A stretch of 64,000 nt of DNA. Source: Gigantopelta aegis. Taxonomy: Eukaryota > Mollusca > Gastropoda > Neomphalida > Peltospiridae. The DNA is taken from NCBI RefSeq assembly GCF_016097555.1, contig NC_054704.1:91930502-91994501 (forward strand), given 5' to 3'. The notes under the pieces were generated by a model that searched no databases, was not told where the DNA came from, and saw nothing but the letters and a program-made list of their open reading frames with translations. Both the position numbers and the translations under genes were made by a program. This document shows, piece after piece, positions 23,918 through 36,800 of the stretch. The stretch's first letter is position 1. Each line of letters starts with the position of its first letter.

Positions 23918-24698
23918 CAGTGTTCTCGCTGGGTGAAAATTAAAGGAGGGCGGCTGCGCGATACCACACCCTTAAAAAACCCACTACACCCCCCAAAAAA
24001 ACAACAACAAAAACAAACAAACAACAACAAAAAAAACCCCACACAACAACAACACAAAACAAATCAAAAAACGGAAAAAAATAAAAAGGAAGCTTGGTTA
24101 CCATATATCGTTGTGTGTTAGTTGGTCGACATTGTGGAAAGACATGCATATTCCTTATTTTGCCTCTCATTATTTGGTACAAAAAAGTTGATACGAAATA
24201 CAAGCTGACTCGTGTTTCGACAGTTGTCAGTGTAACATTCACGGGCAATTTCTGTTTTGTTGAACCGATAAGTTTTAATATTATTTTAATAAAGATTTCA
24301 AAATAAGCGGTTTTTTAGTAGGAGATTGCCGAATCCATAAAAAAATTAAATATTTTCACTGCTCAAATAAATATCACTTTTATTGTGTGTATCAAACATA
24401 CAAATGGATACAGGTATGGGACAAAATAGAGGCTGTTAAAAATACTGTTAAATTACAGTACAATAACTGTCGTAAGCTACTGAAGTTTTTCGTCAGTTGC
24501 TTTTTTGTACACACGCGATTTGTTTCCTTTGATGTCCAGTGTGCAGAATATTGATTATTTTTGTGTAGAAAAAAGTGTGAATTTTGTAGCGTAGATAGGT
24601 GCGGGAAAATAAAGGAGGGCGGCAGAACGTGAAAGGAGGACGACAAAATGGATTAGCGGAGCGGGCCGCGCCGCTTAAATGGAGCAGCGAGAACACCG
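23918..24698. mobile_element. hAT-like non-autonomous element, copy B
   Basis: The termini CAGTGTTCTCGCTG and CAGCGAGAACACCG match at 13 of 14 positions when inverted, and GGAGGGCGGC-type repeats lie near both ends. It is orthologous to 4133-4884 and was carried along by the duplication. No transposase or clear target duplication. Confidence 0.55.
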
Positions 24699-25094
24699 CA
24701 GAAGTACACACGTTGGGCGTCTTAGCTGAAACAGGTGGAGATAACTCTATTCCAGATGGCGCGACGATCGACAGGGTCCCAGAAACCTGGTTTGTCTCCG
24801 ACTGGCTTCAGGTTATAAGCGATCAACTGAGTGACTTGAAATTACGTATCAGTTTGTTTTAACAGTAAAGTAATATTTTAAATATCAGAATGTGTTTTGT
24901 TGCATTTTTCTTAATGTCTATCTAACTGGGAAAAGGAAAAAAATTGGAGTGGCAAAGTTGAGTTTTTATGCGGCAAAGTGTAGGCCTACCCATGCACACG
25001 TTTTTATACAGTGTCAACACGAACGCATTGCGTATTATACAAAATATATATTTATTACCTTTACTGTTAATGTCTTTTCCACCCTATCTAAGTA

Positions 25095-26960
25095 TATAAA
25101 ATACTAGACCGCCCTGTGTAGGAACGTCCTGTATAGAGCCGTCATCACTATATACATCTATATATATATATTTTTTTTTTTAATACTACACACCCACACG
25201 TTATACCATCGACGTCCCAAACTGCGTTCACCTAACAACAAAAACACGAATACGATATTTACGGAAATATTATTCTACATTTTTCAGCTACGATACGTGA
25301 AACAAAATAGATTTTAATCATTTAACGTAAAAAAATCAACAATTTAGATGTAAAACAAATCCATTCTAGTAAACAAAAGTGAAACACCCTACAGTAAACA
25401 GGAAAAAGTGCGACGTTTCTAACTGCGTTCAGGCGCATGCGTTTGCAAAAAGTATCGTAATGCGTATGTGCAGTTCATTATTTTCCATTTTTAAGACAAC
25501 TACATGAAAAAATATATGTTTCTTAATTATGCACAGTTGCCGAACACTTAATTTATTCAATTTGTTTAAAAGGAAAAATTCAATTTGTCAAGCGTTCTGG
25601 TTCTGTCCGCGTTTTATCAACACACATCGCTCACACTTGATGTCAATACTGATAGGCATTACGTCTATACCTGCGCATAGTTTGTAAAATATAATTTTTT
25701 TAATGAATTGATTCTAAATTAACAAAATTTATATACTCAAAATTATTTACAACTGTTATGAATGGATTATGAATACTATTCACTACAATAGAGGCACAAA
25801 AATGTAGCATACCTTTTGCAGATCGAATATAATAATTGAAAACAAATTCTAACAGGGGTCCTAAAAATCATAAAAATTAAATTCTTTGGCCTTGTTGATC
25901 TGGCACGTTGTGAGGTCATGTGACACGCATCGAATGTTAATTCATCTTTCTCCATTTTAAGTCAATTTCTACGAGTTATGTGGACCCCATATCGGTAATT
26001 TTAAGGAATAAACAAAAACGACTTAGTAAAATTAATGGTTTTAGGAGTTTGTAAAGTTTTGTATTTAAATACTTACTTTTCTCAACTTTATTGTTTATAA
26101 AAATGTTCCTGAACTGTGAAGAAAAACCTTATAAATGAACGACATGCCGATGACAACAAATCGGATGTCGATTGCGCGAACCGTGCCCGAGAAAACAAAG
26201 TGAACGGAATTTGAAGTATAACGCAGTTAGGGACGTTGACGATATATAAAAACAATCCCGGCTTTTCATATATATATTTTTGATTATTACCCACAATATA
26301 TATATATTTTCTTTATTATTACTGACTTTCCCCCTCATATCTCAGTACACGTGTAGACAAACGTCAACTGGTAACCATTCACTGCAGTGTATACTATAGA
26401 CAGTCATGTTCAGAACCGTGCTGTGTAGGAACGTCCTGTACAGAGCCGTCATCACTATATATTTTTTTTAATACTCGCACACGCACACGTTAAATATATT
26501 TTTTTTTTTCCCCGAGTATTATCCAAAATATACATATATTTTCTTTATATACAAAATATATATTTATTCCCTCTACTGTTAATGTGTTTTCCACCATATC
26601 TAAGTATATAAAATACTAGACCGCCCTGTGTAGGAACGATACAAAATATATATTTATTCCCTTTACTGTTATGTGTTTTCCACCATACCTAAGTATATAA
26701 AATACTAGACCGCCCTGTGTAGGAACGTCCTGTACAGTGCCGTCATCACTATATATTTTTTTTAATCCTATTATCCACAATATACATATATTTTCTTTAT
26801 TATCACTCACTCCCCCCCCCCCCCCCCCCCCCCCATATATCTCAGTACACGTAAAGACAAACGTCAACTAGTAACGACTGGTAACCGTTCACTGCAGCGT
26901 ATACTATAGACCGTCCTGTGCAGAACCGTGCTGTATAGGAACGTCCTGTAAGAGCCGATA
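25095..26960. repeat. Local family of repeats around CTGTGTAGGAACGTCCTGTA
   Basis: The unit TAGACCGCCCTGTGTAGGAA or a close relative, usually followed by GCCGTCATCACTATATA and a T run, occurs near 25108, 26400, 26617, 26709 and 26907. Neighbouring blocks (TATATTTATTCCCTTTACTG; TTTTCCACCATATCTAAG) repeat with it. Part of the region is inverted: GACGTCCCAAACTGCGTTC near 25210 against AACGCAGTTAGGGACGTTG near 26220. No coding sequence is visible. Confidence 0.6.
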
Positions 26961-27407
26961 AGGTTTTGGCCCCTTATGATCGTGGTATAACAAAGAATGA
27001 CAAAGCAATGAAAAAATACAGCTATCCGAGTTTGTTGGACCCTGACGAGTGACGCGCCACCTGTTTTATTATCTCCCCTGTTCTGAGCTAAGACGCTACA
27101 GTAGCGTTATTTACTAGTTTCAAGTACAGAAGCGCAAAATGTCATAAGAACAAAATATATAGCTGCAACTTGCTTGATTGAATTTATGTCTTGAGGAATT
27201 AATGAATAAATAAGGAACTTTTTATTTTTCAAAAATTATTGATTTAGCTGTCAGCAGATTGCTGCATGGTGTTTAAAATATTGCTTTCAAGATAAGGTGG
27301 AACAGACTTCTTTTTTTGGTTTTTATAAATAGCTTTGGTTATTTCTAATTGTATTTTTTATCTAAATATTTTCGTAATATTTGTTCAAATATAATACTCA
27401 CTATACA

Positions 27408-27790
27408 CCGGCCTCAGTGGCGTCGTGGTAGGCCATCGATCTACAGGCTGGTAGGTACTGGGTTCGGATCCCAGTCGAGGCATAGGATTTTTAATCCAGA
27501 TACCGACTCCAAACCCTGAGTGAGTGCTCCGCAAGGCTCAATGGGTAGGTGTAAACCACTTTCACCGACCAGTGATCCATAACTGGTTCAACAAAGGCCA
27601 TGGTTTGTGCTATCCTGCCTGTGAGAAGCGCAAATAAAAGATCCCTTGCTGCTAATCGGGAGAGTAGCCCATGTAGTGGCGACAGCGGGTTTCCTCTCAA
27701 AATCTGTGTGGTCCTTAGCCATATGTCTGACGCCATATAACCGTAAATAAAATGTGTTGAGTGCGTCATTAAATAAAATATTTCTTTCTT
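27408..27790 (+). mobile_element. tRNA-derived SINE (type 1 head) with 13-bp target duplication
   Basis: The head GGCGTCGTGGTAGGCCATCG, box B GGTTCGGATCCCAG and tail ATAACCGTAAATAAAATGTG are present. TACTCACTATACA flanks it at 27395-27407 and 27795-27807. Confidence 0.92.
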
Positions 27791-28188
27791 TCTTTACTCA
27801 CTATACATATTGTAGTAATAGCCATATTTTTAATGTAAAACTGATCTAAATCCTAGTTTACGTTTTCAAATTTTAGCGCCCTTATTTGCTCGATATATAT
27901 TTTGGGCATGATCGCCATAAATTAAGAAAACTACAATAGTTTTAATTGGCATACGGGTCATGTGTTTTTGACCTGTTTTTGGTTCATGTGTAGAAAAACT
28001 AATTTTTAAGATAAAATGTAATAAAGAATTGGATATATTTAAATTTTCTTATCTACTTGACTGTCTACACATCTTACTGTGAGACTTGGAAACATAAACA
28101 AACGATAGGTGGCATATTACTTTAAAACTAGGGGAAATCCCAAATGGCACGATTTAATAGAGACAACGACCCACCAGGGTGAGAGTAT

Positions 28189-28319
28189 CAGTGGCGTACA
28201 GGGCGCAAAGCAGCGCTTTATATTTACTCGCCAACTGGCTAGTGAATGACAAAACCCCCACTAGCAACCTTGATATTGTTACTCGCCAGGCAACATATAA
28301 AGTACAGGTATTAGTATGG

Positions 28320-28378
<59 letters not shown>

Positions 28379-29874
28379 AACCATTTAGACAACACTTCAA
28401 GTTCCTGATTACCAAATGCCATCAGCTCTTTTTTAGAGTGGCCATGTGTCATGATGAAAAATGAAAAAAACACCACCATCTTTATTGGTTCTTAGAAGAT
28501 TTTGAAATCGATCCTGTAATTCTTTAAAGTTATGTCAACAATTTTTCCAACAGCCTGTGATAATGTGTCTTCATATTTCATTATGTCTCCCTGGAATGTA
28601 CAGAATTCAGAGTCATTTGTCTTCTGACCTTCCATACACATAACAAACTTCTCCTGAAGCCCACCAGAAATGGGTGCATCCTTCATGTTGCTGATGGTTT
28701 CCACACAATCCTGAATTGCTGATGGTACAGTGAGTAGTATTAGAGTCCTAGACTGAATCTTGAGACTCAACAAAACCACCTCTCAAAAAGGTATGCAAGG
28801 AAATGGCAGAATGCAACACATTTTAAACTTGCCATCTGTTTTTTAATTCTGTTATCTCTCTGTTTAATGTCAATGTTTTTACTGGTAGCTGCTAAACTTT
28901 CCATGTGAGTGCATACTGCTGCATAGTGGCCATAGTCGGATGCCAAATCTCCACCCTTCTTCCCCTCAAGAAACACTCTCAATGCTCTGTCAAGATGAGG
29001 GACCCACCTAGTTCCCTTCACTGGTGTAGTGCTATATATCCTAGCTTCCAACTCATCACCAATCATTTTGAGTTCCCTCTTGCTCTTAGGGATGAAATGA
29101 TAAGTCTTCCATATCAACTGCAAACAATCTGAAACTGCTAGAACCATGGGACTCTTTCTTCTTCTTTTTGTAGCTGAAGTAACGCCAATTCTAGCCGATG
29201 GGCCATGCAGTGAAAATTAATTAAATGAGGGGTATTTTCTCGCAACTTTGCCACAACTCCATTTCTCTGCCCCATGTTAACACTGGCACCATCAGCGCAG
29301 AAACCAATCAATTTAGTTTTTAAATCTTCTTCACCTAATCCCATTACAGACATAGCATCTATAATTGCAGAGATAACACCATCGGCATGGGCATGTTCTA
29401 GTTCCTTAAGTGCTAACATTTTATTTTCTGGGAGACCAGATTTATTTAATGAGCGAACATATATCACCTCATTCTCGGATATGGAACTGTCTGTTGCACC
29501 ATCTATCATCAGTGAAAAATAGTTAGCTTGGGCTAATTCTTTTGCACTATTTTCTTTTATTGTTCTAGCTACCGTTGAAAGCATTCCAGCACACTTCACA
29601 TCATTGGCGTATCCTGGTGTAATATTAAGACCTTTTTTCTTTTTTAAGATTAAAAGAGTTAAAATTTTTAAAAGACGTTTGTTCTTTGGCAATGCAATAA
29701 GCTGTGTTAAATTTAATCTTTAGCTCTGTCACGTAGGTGGGGCCACCGGGGTGGTTGTCCAGGGCGCAAAATTCTGGACTGGAGGAAGGGACTCGGGGAG
29801 TGCTAACGGTCCACTGGTTGGGGGGCGCAATACTTGCCTCGCCCCAGGCGCTGGCAACCCACGCTACGCCACTG
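28189..29874 (-). mobile_element. hAT transposon with 8-bp target duplication
   Basis: The ends are CAGTGGCGTA and TACGCCACTG, exact inverted repeats of 10 bp. Direct flanks are GAGAGTAT (28181-28188) and GAGAATAT (29875-29882), a 7-of-8 match, as expected for hAT elements. It contains a decayed transposase and an (AT)n run at 28322-28374, and lies inside intron 1 of MMACHC copy B. Confidence 0.87.
28492..29692 (-). pseudogene. hAT transposase, ZNF862/KIAA1586-like group, three frames
   Basis: The segments are 29692-29138, 29147-28767 and 28779-28492, each in a different frame. The first holds the catalytic core FSLMIDGATDSS and FCADGASVNMGQRNG, followed by INFHCMAHRLELAL. The second continues with KGTRWVPHLDRAL. 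These match host-domesticated hAT-like proteins of the ZNF862/KIAA1586 type. The N-terminal zinc finger and the C-terminal hAT dimerisation motif are not seen. Two frameshifts make it non-functional. Confidence 0.82.
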
Positions 29875-29882
29875 GAGAATAT

Positions 29883-30289
29883 AACAACGTGGAAACACGC
29901 CTTAGTTTATATTTCTTGATTTTGGTTTGTTAGTAACCAGTAGCGTGTTCAGGAAGGTAAGCGGTTGCGAGAGCTTGCAATCAATTTAGTATGACGTAGA
30001 CTACAGACATTGCCAGTGAGGTCACGCAGAGTATACTGTATGTATGTGCATGTAACCCCACCACGAAAAGTGTGAAACATGACATTGTTCAGATTAGTTT
30101 GGTTACTGAAAACATACCCAGTCAACTTTTTAAGAGGGCCCGTAGGCCCCACATACGTGCTTAAAAAACTTGAGTTTAGACTTTAATCTCTGTCTTCTTC
30201 TCTACTTCCAGAAATATTATTTATAATTCAATAGTCTTCATATCATAGATGATTTATTAAAGTTGTGAATTTCAATAATGTTATCAGGG
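29883..30289. other. Intron 1 of MMACHC copy B, no feature
   Basis: No similarity to copy A or to any element elsewhere in the window is seen. Homology with copy A restarts exactly at the next SINE. Confidence 0.4.
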
Positions 30290-30575
30290 GGCGGGACGTA
30301 GCCCAGTGGTAAAGTGTTCGCTTGATGCACGGTCGGTCTGGGATCGATCCCCGTCAGTGGGCCCATTGCACCACGACTGGTATATCAAAGGCTGTGGTAT
30401 GTGCTATCATGTCTGTGGGATGGCGCATATAAAAGATCCCTTGCTGCTAATCGAAAAGAGTAGCCCATATAGTGTCGACAGCGGGTTTCCTCTCTTAATA
30501 TCCATGTGTTCCTTAACCATATGTCTGACGCCATATAACCGTAAATAAAAGTGCGTCGTTAAATAAAACATTTCC
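30290..30575 (+). mobile_element. tRNA-derived SINE (type 2 head), orthologue of 7131-7452
   Basis: GACGTAGCCCAGTGGTAAAG through TCGTTAAATAAAACATTTCC. About 40 bp of the CCAGCCAGTG block is deleted. Its 3' flank matches that of the copy A SINE for about 640 bp (to 31219), but its 5' flank does not. Confidence 0.88.
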
Positions 30576-31219
30576 TTCCTTCACATAAAAATAACCTAAA
30601 CATTCGTTATTCACCATTGGGTCTTTTTCTGTATCGTGATTAATGCTCGCCTATAATTTAATTTTCACCTGCTATTTTTTATTCTTAATGACAACACTGT
30701 ATGTATAATGTTAAAAAAGGTAGATAATGCCCACAGGTCTATGTCTTTTTGTAATCTCCATTTAAAAGGACAAACAACCTTCACACACATGAATATACAT
30801 GTATACACATACCGGTACATAGAAACAGTCAAAACTCAGTCTGCAATACGTACACAATACATACACATGGATTCCTAGCCTTAGTTTAAACACTTGTAGT
30901 CCAAATATTCATGTCTAAGCTTAGAAATTGAGTGGAATTAACTAATGTGACTGGAGTTTGCCCAACACCAGTTGTTGGGAAGGGGAGACGAGTGTTCTAA
31001 AAACGAACCACTTGAAACTTTAAAATCTTCCGAAATCGACTGTGAAACCTTTAGATATAAAATTAGGGTTTGTTTTGAATAATACCACTCACTAGTGCAT
31101 ACTGATTTATTAAGGGACCATGATGACATTTTGAGACAGTCCCTAATCATCAGCTATTGCATTAGGTAATTCTTATACGTAGTCTTCGGGGAAAAACTGC
31201 TGCATTTTTCCAGTTAGTC

Positions 31220-32810
31220 AAGGTCAAGGTCAAAGGGTTTTACGTGCACGTTCAGAGCAAGCTGTTGTAGCGCACGCCTGTCGTGGGCACAGGTGCCGGC
31301 CTTGGCCGGCCTCTCTGTCCAAGACAGGAAAAGTGGGGGGGGGGGGGGGAAGGAGGAGGGACCGTCTGCACTGGCAGGTGCAAGGGAGCACCAGCAGTCC
31401 GATTGAATCGGTAGCAGGCGGATGGGTTTGGGGGTGCTATGGAATTTTGAGTGGAGCGTTTTAACCAAAGAGAAAAAGGTGCGCAGTTTTGTTGAGTAAT
31501 TTGGCGCAATTTTGAACGGTCGGTCGAAAGGTAAAAGTTTGAGCTAGTATAGGTTTTGGAATTCGAGTGTAACTCGTTAGTGGTTCGAGAGTAGCTCGTT
31601 ATTTATAGACCTTCATGATGCTGGTTGTCTCCCTAGGCTGTCCATAGGGTCCTCAGAAGGACCTGACCTATTCAGGTCGTGGCATGACAGCCCAGAGGAG
31701 ACTCGTGCAATTTGTGTAGACACTGGTAGGCAAGGCAATTTGTTCCGGGGTGGTCGAAGCGCAGGTGTTGATTTGGTCTTCAATTTGCTCCTCAGTGACA
31801 CCAAGTACATTCCAGCAGCAAGTATTTTGGTTTATTGGGGTGGGGGCGGCCGATATTCTTTTGTTCGGCCTTCCCCGGGTGTTTGCAATTGTGTACTCGG
31901 AACCGGTTTCTTTTGTCCGGTTCCTTATTTGAGCACGTGCTGGGCCATTTAGTGTTGGGCGGATGCATTGTTATCATTAGTCAATGCATCCTGTGTGCTG
32001 TTGCGGTGAGCATGCTGTCTGTGTGTAATCCTAGTTTTGATGTTTAGGTTGTACCTATTGTCTTACGTCCCTATTCTAGTGTATCCAACGGTCATCATGA
32101 CCACCCCTCCCCCCCATGCCTCTGTGTAGGTTGGTTAACACAGTGGCTGGGGGGGGATTAGTCTATTCTAGTTATCTAATTTGAAGGGCACGCCCTTGTA
32201 GTATGTGTATTGGTTAAAAAGCCTAGTGCCTAGCATATTATTTAACATACAATGAAAGAGAGAGAGAAGAGAGAAGTTAGTTGGTTAGTAATGAATAGTC
32301 ACATACATCACAGTCGTCCTTTTCTGGCGTGCTAGGTAATAGTGGTTTTGTTTTGATTTGGTTTCCCTCCCCCGCAAATTCAACAAGTGATTATCGCTAT
32401 CTATTGGTAACTGTATACTACTTTGTTTGTGGGCTAGCGCCCTTAACTATATTGATCTTACTTGGTCGGTCTTCTATATTCTGTTCTCTGGCTGTCTTTC
32501 AGTGCCCTAGGTGACTTACCGCGTCTGCTAGTTTTATTCATTACTAAGTGCATGGTGCGAAATACATGAAAATGTGCGTTATATATATAAGTGGGTTTTG
32601 TGGATGGCTGGCTTGGACCCTTGGGCGGCTGAAAAGAGAGAAGTTGATAATTAGTGGTCCTACCCTGATTGGTACATAGGCTTGGGATGGCTGGTTAATT
32701 TCTTGTTCAGCTGTGTTACTGCGATCGCATACGGAATGGTATGCATGAGTTTGCCAAGTTGTTTTTGAAGAATAATTAGTAACCTGCTATATTGACATTA
32801 GTATATTCAG
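31220..32810. other. Unclassified insert, probably a mobile element
   Basis: This begins abruptly with CAAGGTCAAGGTCAAAGGG, where copy A continues as a SINE remnant. It is GC-richer than the intron and has a G run at 31336-31350. It is part of a roughly 9.5-kb insert that also contains the LINE. No convincing protein domain in any frame. Confidence 0.4.
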
Positions 32811-33590
32811 AAGTTCGCTACCTCCCCACCTTTGGCCACTTATAGTAGAGTGCCTCGTTTCCGAGTTCTAAGTGGTAGCAGCTCGTACATAAGGGCTTAC
32901 AAGCGGGTGGTTTTGAACATTCTCTATGTATAGTTTAGTTAACAGTTTATTTTAATGTTTTGGTTTGGAGGGCCGGGCTGATTGTCAAAGCCTACTAATA
33001 ATTTAATAATATAATATATACATTAATCTATACGGAAGTTCGCTACCTCCCCACCTTTGGCCACTTGTAGTAGAGTGCATTGTTTCCGAGTTCTAAGTGG
33101 TAGCAGCTCGTACACAAGGGCTTTCAAGCGGGTGGTTTTGAACATTCTCTATGTATAGTTTAGTTAACAGGTTATCATAATGTTTTGGTTTGGAGGGCCG
33201 GGCTGATTGTCAAACCTACTAGTAATTTAATAACATTAATCTATACGGAAGTTCTCTACCTCCCCACCTTTGGCCACTTGTAGTAGAGTGCATCGTTTCC
33301 GAGTTCTAAGTGGTAGCAGCTCGTATACAAGGGCTTACAAGCGGGTGGTTTTGAACATTCTCTATGTATAGTTTAGTTAACAGTTTATCATAGTGTTTTG
33401 GTTTGGAGGGCCGGGCTGATTGTCAAACCTATTAATAATTTAATAACATAATATATACATTAATCTTTAGGAAGTTCGCTACCTCCCCACCTTTGGCCAC
33501 TTGTAGTAGAGTGCATCGTTTCCGAGTTCTAAGTGGTAGCAGCTCGTACACAAGGGCTTACAAGCGAGTGGTTTAGATACAATCCTTACA
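32811..33590 (-). repeat. Tandem array of about 3.5 units of 213-225 bp
   Basis: Units start at AAGTTCGCTACCTCCCCACC near 32811, 33036, 33249 and 33472; the last is truncated. Each contains CACCTTTGGCCACTTGTAGT, GTTTCCGAGTTCTAAGTGGT and AAGCGGGTGGTTTTGAA. The LINE 3' untranslated region at about 33700-33805 is a diverged relative (CACCTTTGACCACCTGTACC, GTTACCGAGTTTTAAGG, GGTGGGTGGTTTTGAA). Confidence 0.88.
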
Positions 33591-33602
33591 TAGTCTAATA
33601 AA

Positions 33603-33607
<5 letters not shown>

Positions 33608-33652
<45 letters not shown>

Positions 33653-33661
33653 TTTTTTAAA
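33608..33661 (-). other. LINE poly(A) tail
   Basis: A run of about 50 T with few interruptions on the plus strand, directly beyond the 3' untranslated region of the minus-strand LINE. Confidence 0.8.
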
Positions 33662-33813
33662 TTTTTTTTTTTCTTCCTTCTTCTACCTTTTCTTCTATTT
33701 CTCTACCGGCCCACCTTTGACCACCTGTACCCGAGTGCCTCGTTACCGAGTTTTAAGGTTACCACTCTTGTGTAGGGGTGTACAGGTGGGTGGTTTTGAA
33801 GATTTTTATTTAT

Positions 33814-36800
33814 TTATAACTCTGGTTTGGTGGACTGGACGAACCGATAAACTGCTTTGAAAGTTTTATGCTTTAGGCATTTATCCGGGTTTAGTAGAAA
33901 GTTAGGCGTTATATGTTTATTATGGTTACCATCGGTGATTGATTTTAACATTAGTTGTCTCTGGGTGGTATGTAGCGTGCAATCCAGGAGATAGTGTTTC
34001 ATATCTTCCCGGGTGCCACAATCACATTCTGGATTTAATTTGGTAAAGGAGCAGCTGTTTAGTTTTGACGATTGTCCTAGGCGTAGTTTGGTGATTAGCT
34101 TATCCACATACGTGTTTTTGTGTTTAGGTCTTATAGAGTTAACTAGAGGCTTGATGTTATAGTGCCATGTGTTTTTAGTTAGGTCCCAGCTAGCTTGCCA
34201 TTGGTTTATGTAGTGTTTTTTTGCTTTTGACATGAGCTCTGTTATTCCTAAGGGTAGTGTGGTAATTGTGCTGGTAATTGCGAGTGCTGTTTTTGCTCCA
34301 TAGTCGGCTACTTCGTTACCAATTATTCCTACGTGGGCTGGGACCCATTCGAAAACTACTGTTAATTTAAGTTGGTTTAGCTCGTTAAGTACTTTGTGGA
34401 TGGCTGCTAAGATGTCAGGCCTAGTAGATTTGTTAGTTTGTAGAGATTGGATTGAGCTAAGGCTATCAGAGAAGATGACGCTTTTAGGGTATTGTTTACT
34501 TTTAATCCAGATTAGTGCTTCGTAGATGGCTGTCAGTTCTGCTGTGTAGACTGATAAGTTGTCTGACAGCCTGGCGTATTTAACGAGTTTAGCGTGTTTG
34601 GATATCTTTTCTTCCACTACTGCGAAGCCAACCCTGCCATTGTCCGGGTTTTTTTGATCCATCTGTGTAGACGTGGATGTGCTCTGGGTAGTTTTCATTG
34701 GCTGCTGCTTCAAACAGGACTTTTTTAAAGGGCGGAAACGGTGTTTCGTCTGTGGCTTTTTTAATTAGGTATGGAGTGTGGCATTCCATAGGTTGATTAA
34801 TGTTATATAGAGCTACTGGTGTGTTATCAATTCCGACTTCTATTTCAAGTTTACTGGCCCTGGTGGCAAATGAGTCGTTAAGCTTTTTATTTTTATTAAA
34901 TTCTAGCCCTGGTTTAGCAATTATAGGGGTAAGTTCCTGAACTGGGTGGTCTAATTTAAGCGAGTGGATTTTTAGGTGGTATTTGAGATGTTGTAAGTTG
35001 CGGCGATATTTAAGTGGCATGATGTTAAATTCTACCTCGAGGCTTTGGCCGCTAGTGTTACGTGGGACTTTGGCTATTGTTCGTAAGGCTTGGTTTTGTA
35101 TGATATCTAATTTTTGTAGCAGTTTGGGGTCGGCGCAGCTGTAGGCTTGGGCTCCGTAGTCTATCCTGGAGAGGATACATGCTTTGTAAACCATAAGCAT
35201 TGCTTCCGTTTGCGCACCCCAACTGGTGCCTGAGATTGCCCGTAGTAAGTTTAGCGTGTTTTTAGACTGTTTGATTACATTATTTATATGGTCGCTAAAG
35301 GTTAGTTTTGAGTCGAATGTTACTCCCAGGAATTTAAAGGTTTTGACCCTTGGGATTGGTTTGTTATTTGAGGTTATTTGGTGATTATCGGATGAGTTGA
35401 CCTTATGGAATAGCATGCAGACTGTTTTAGTTTCTGATAGTTTTATGCCCCAGTCCTGGGCCCATTTATTGAGTTTATTCATGTCGTTCTGCATGAGGCT
35501 AAATAGTTGTTTGGTTACTCTGCCTGTGCGCCAAATGGCGCAGTCGTCGGCGAAGAGGGCTGTATTTAGGGGAGTGGTTGATTTAATTTTACTCTTGGCG
35601 TTGAGCGCTTTGGTTATGTCATTGATAAAGATGTTGAACAAGGTTGGTGATAGGACTGAACCTTGTGGGATACCGTTAATTATTTCAGTTTTTTGAGAGT
35701 AGTGTCCGTTTACTCTAACAGATATTGATCGGTTGTGAATAAAATTATTAATGAAGTTGAACATATTGCCCTTTATACCGTTAGTTTTTAGTTTATTGAG
35801 TAGTCCCTGTCGCCATACCATATCAAATGCTTTTTCAATATCTATAAAAATTGCTAGTACTTTATTGGACTTGCGGAAGGCGTCATTTATGCTATTTTGT
35901 AGTCGAACTATCTGGTCAATTGTTGAGTGTTTAGTTCTGAATCCGCTTTGTACGTTAGTAATTAGCTTATTCTCTAGGAGGTAGTTATTTAGTCGCTTAT
36001 TGATAATGGTTTCTAAGGTTTTGCATAAGTGCGACGTGAGTGTTATTGGTCTATAGCTACCCGGGAGCGAGTGGTCCTTGCCCGCCTTTGGGAGGCTAAA
36101 GCACTCCGCGTGTTTCCACGCTGCGGGCATGCGACCCCCCTCCCAGATCCTGTTATAGAGCGACAACACTACTTCAAGGGTTACATCTGGCATATGTTTT
36201 AGCAGCGTGTAGCTGATTTGGTCTGGCCCTGTGGCGGTGCTTTTTTTTAGATTTAATGGCTGCTTTTAGTTCAACTAGTGTTAGTGGTTGATTAAATTCT
36301 AGGTTGTCTGTATTAGGCTGAGTATCACTCTTAGTATTATTTGTTGGGAGGTTGTTATCTTTCTTAAGTTTGTTAAAGAATATTTCAGGGAAGTTTTCGT
36401 TGCTGCTGTTTTTACTAAATGTTTGACTGAGGAGGTCTGCCTTTTGTTTATTTGTGGTGGCTAATTTATTTTTTTGGAGGACTGTAGTGAACGTGCGTTG
36501 TCCTTGGATGGCATGAACCTTCTTCCACATTTCCCTAATAGAGGTTCTGTTGTTGATATCCCCGCAGAATGTCTGCCAGCTAGCCTGTTTAGCTTCCGTG
36601 ATTAGTTTACCTATTTCTTGTTTAGCTATTTTATATTTAGTGTGGTATTCTGGTTTACCCGTTTTCTTAAAGAGTTTTCGCATCCTATTTCTGAAGCTAC
36701 ATTTTGCTTGAATTACGTCTGTCCACCAACTGACAGGTGAATTTTTTGTGGGTTGTTTGGTTTTAGGTATATTTTTTTCAGCTATTTGGATTATTTCGTT

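Noticed and set aside
28179..28479. Frames encoding Ile-Tyr repeats
   Set aside because: They are translation of the (AT)n microsatellite; the same applies at 59172-59464 and 62516-62701.
31613..32047. Overlapping frames upstream of the tandem array as genes of a second retroelement
   Set aside because: No RT, gag, protease or integrase motif appears in any frame; left as unclassified insert.
32811..33590. Hammerhead ribozyme in the tandem units
   Set aside because: Neither strand shows the CTGATGA plus CGAAAC core in a workable arrangement.
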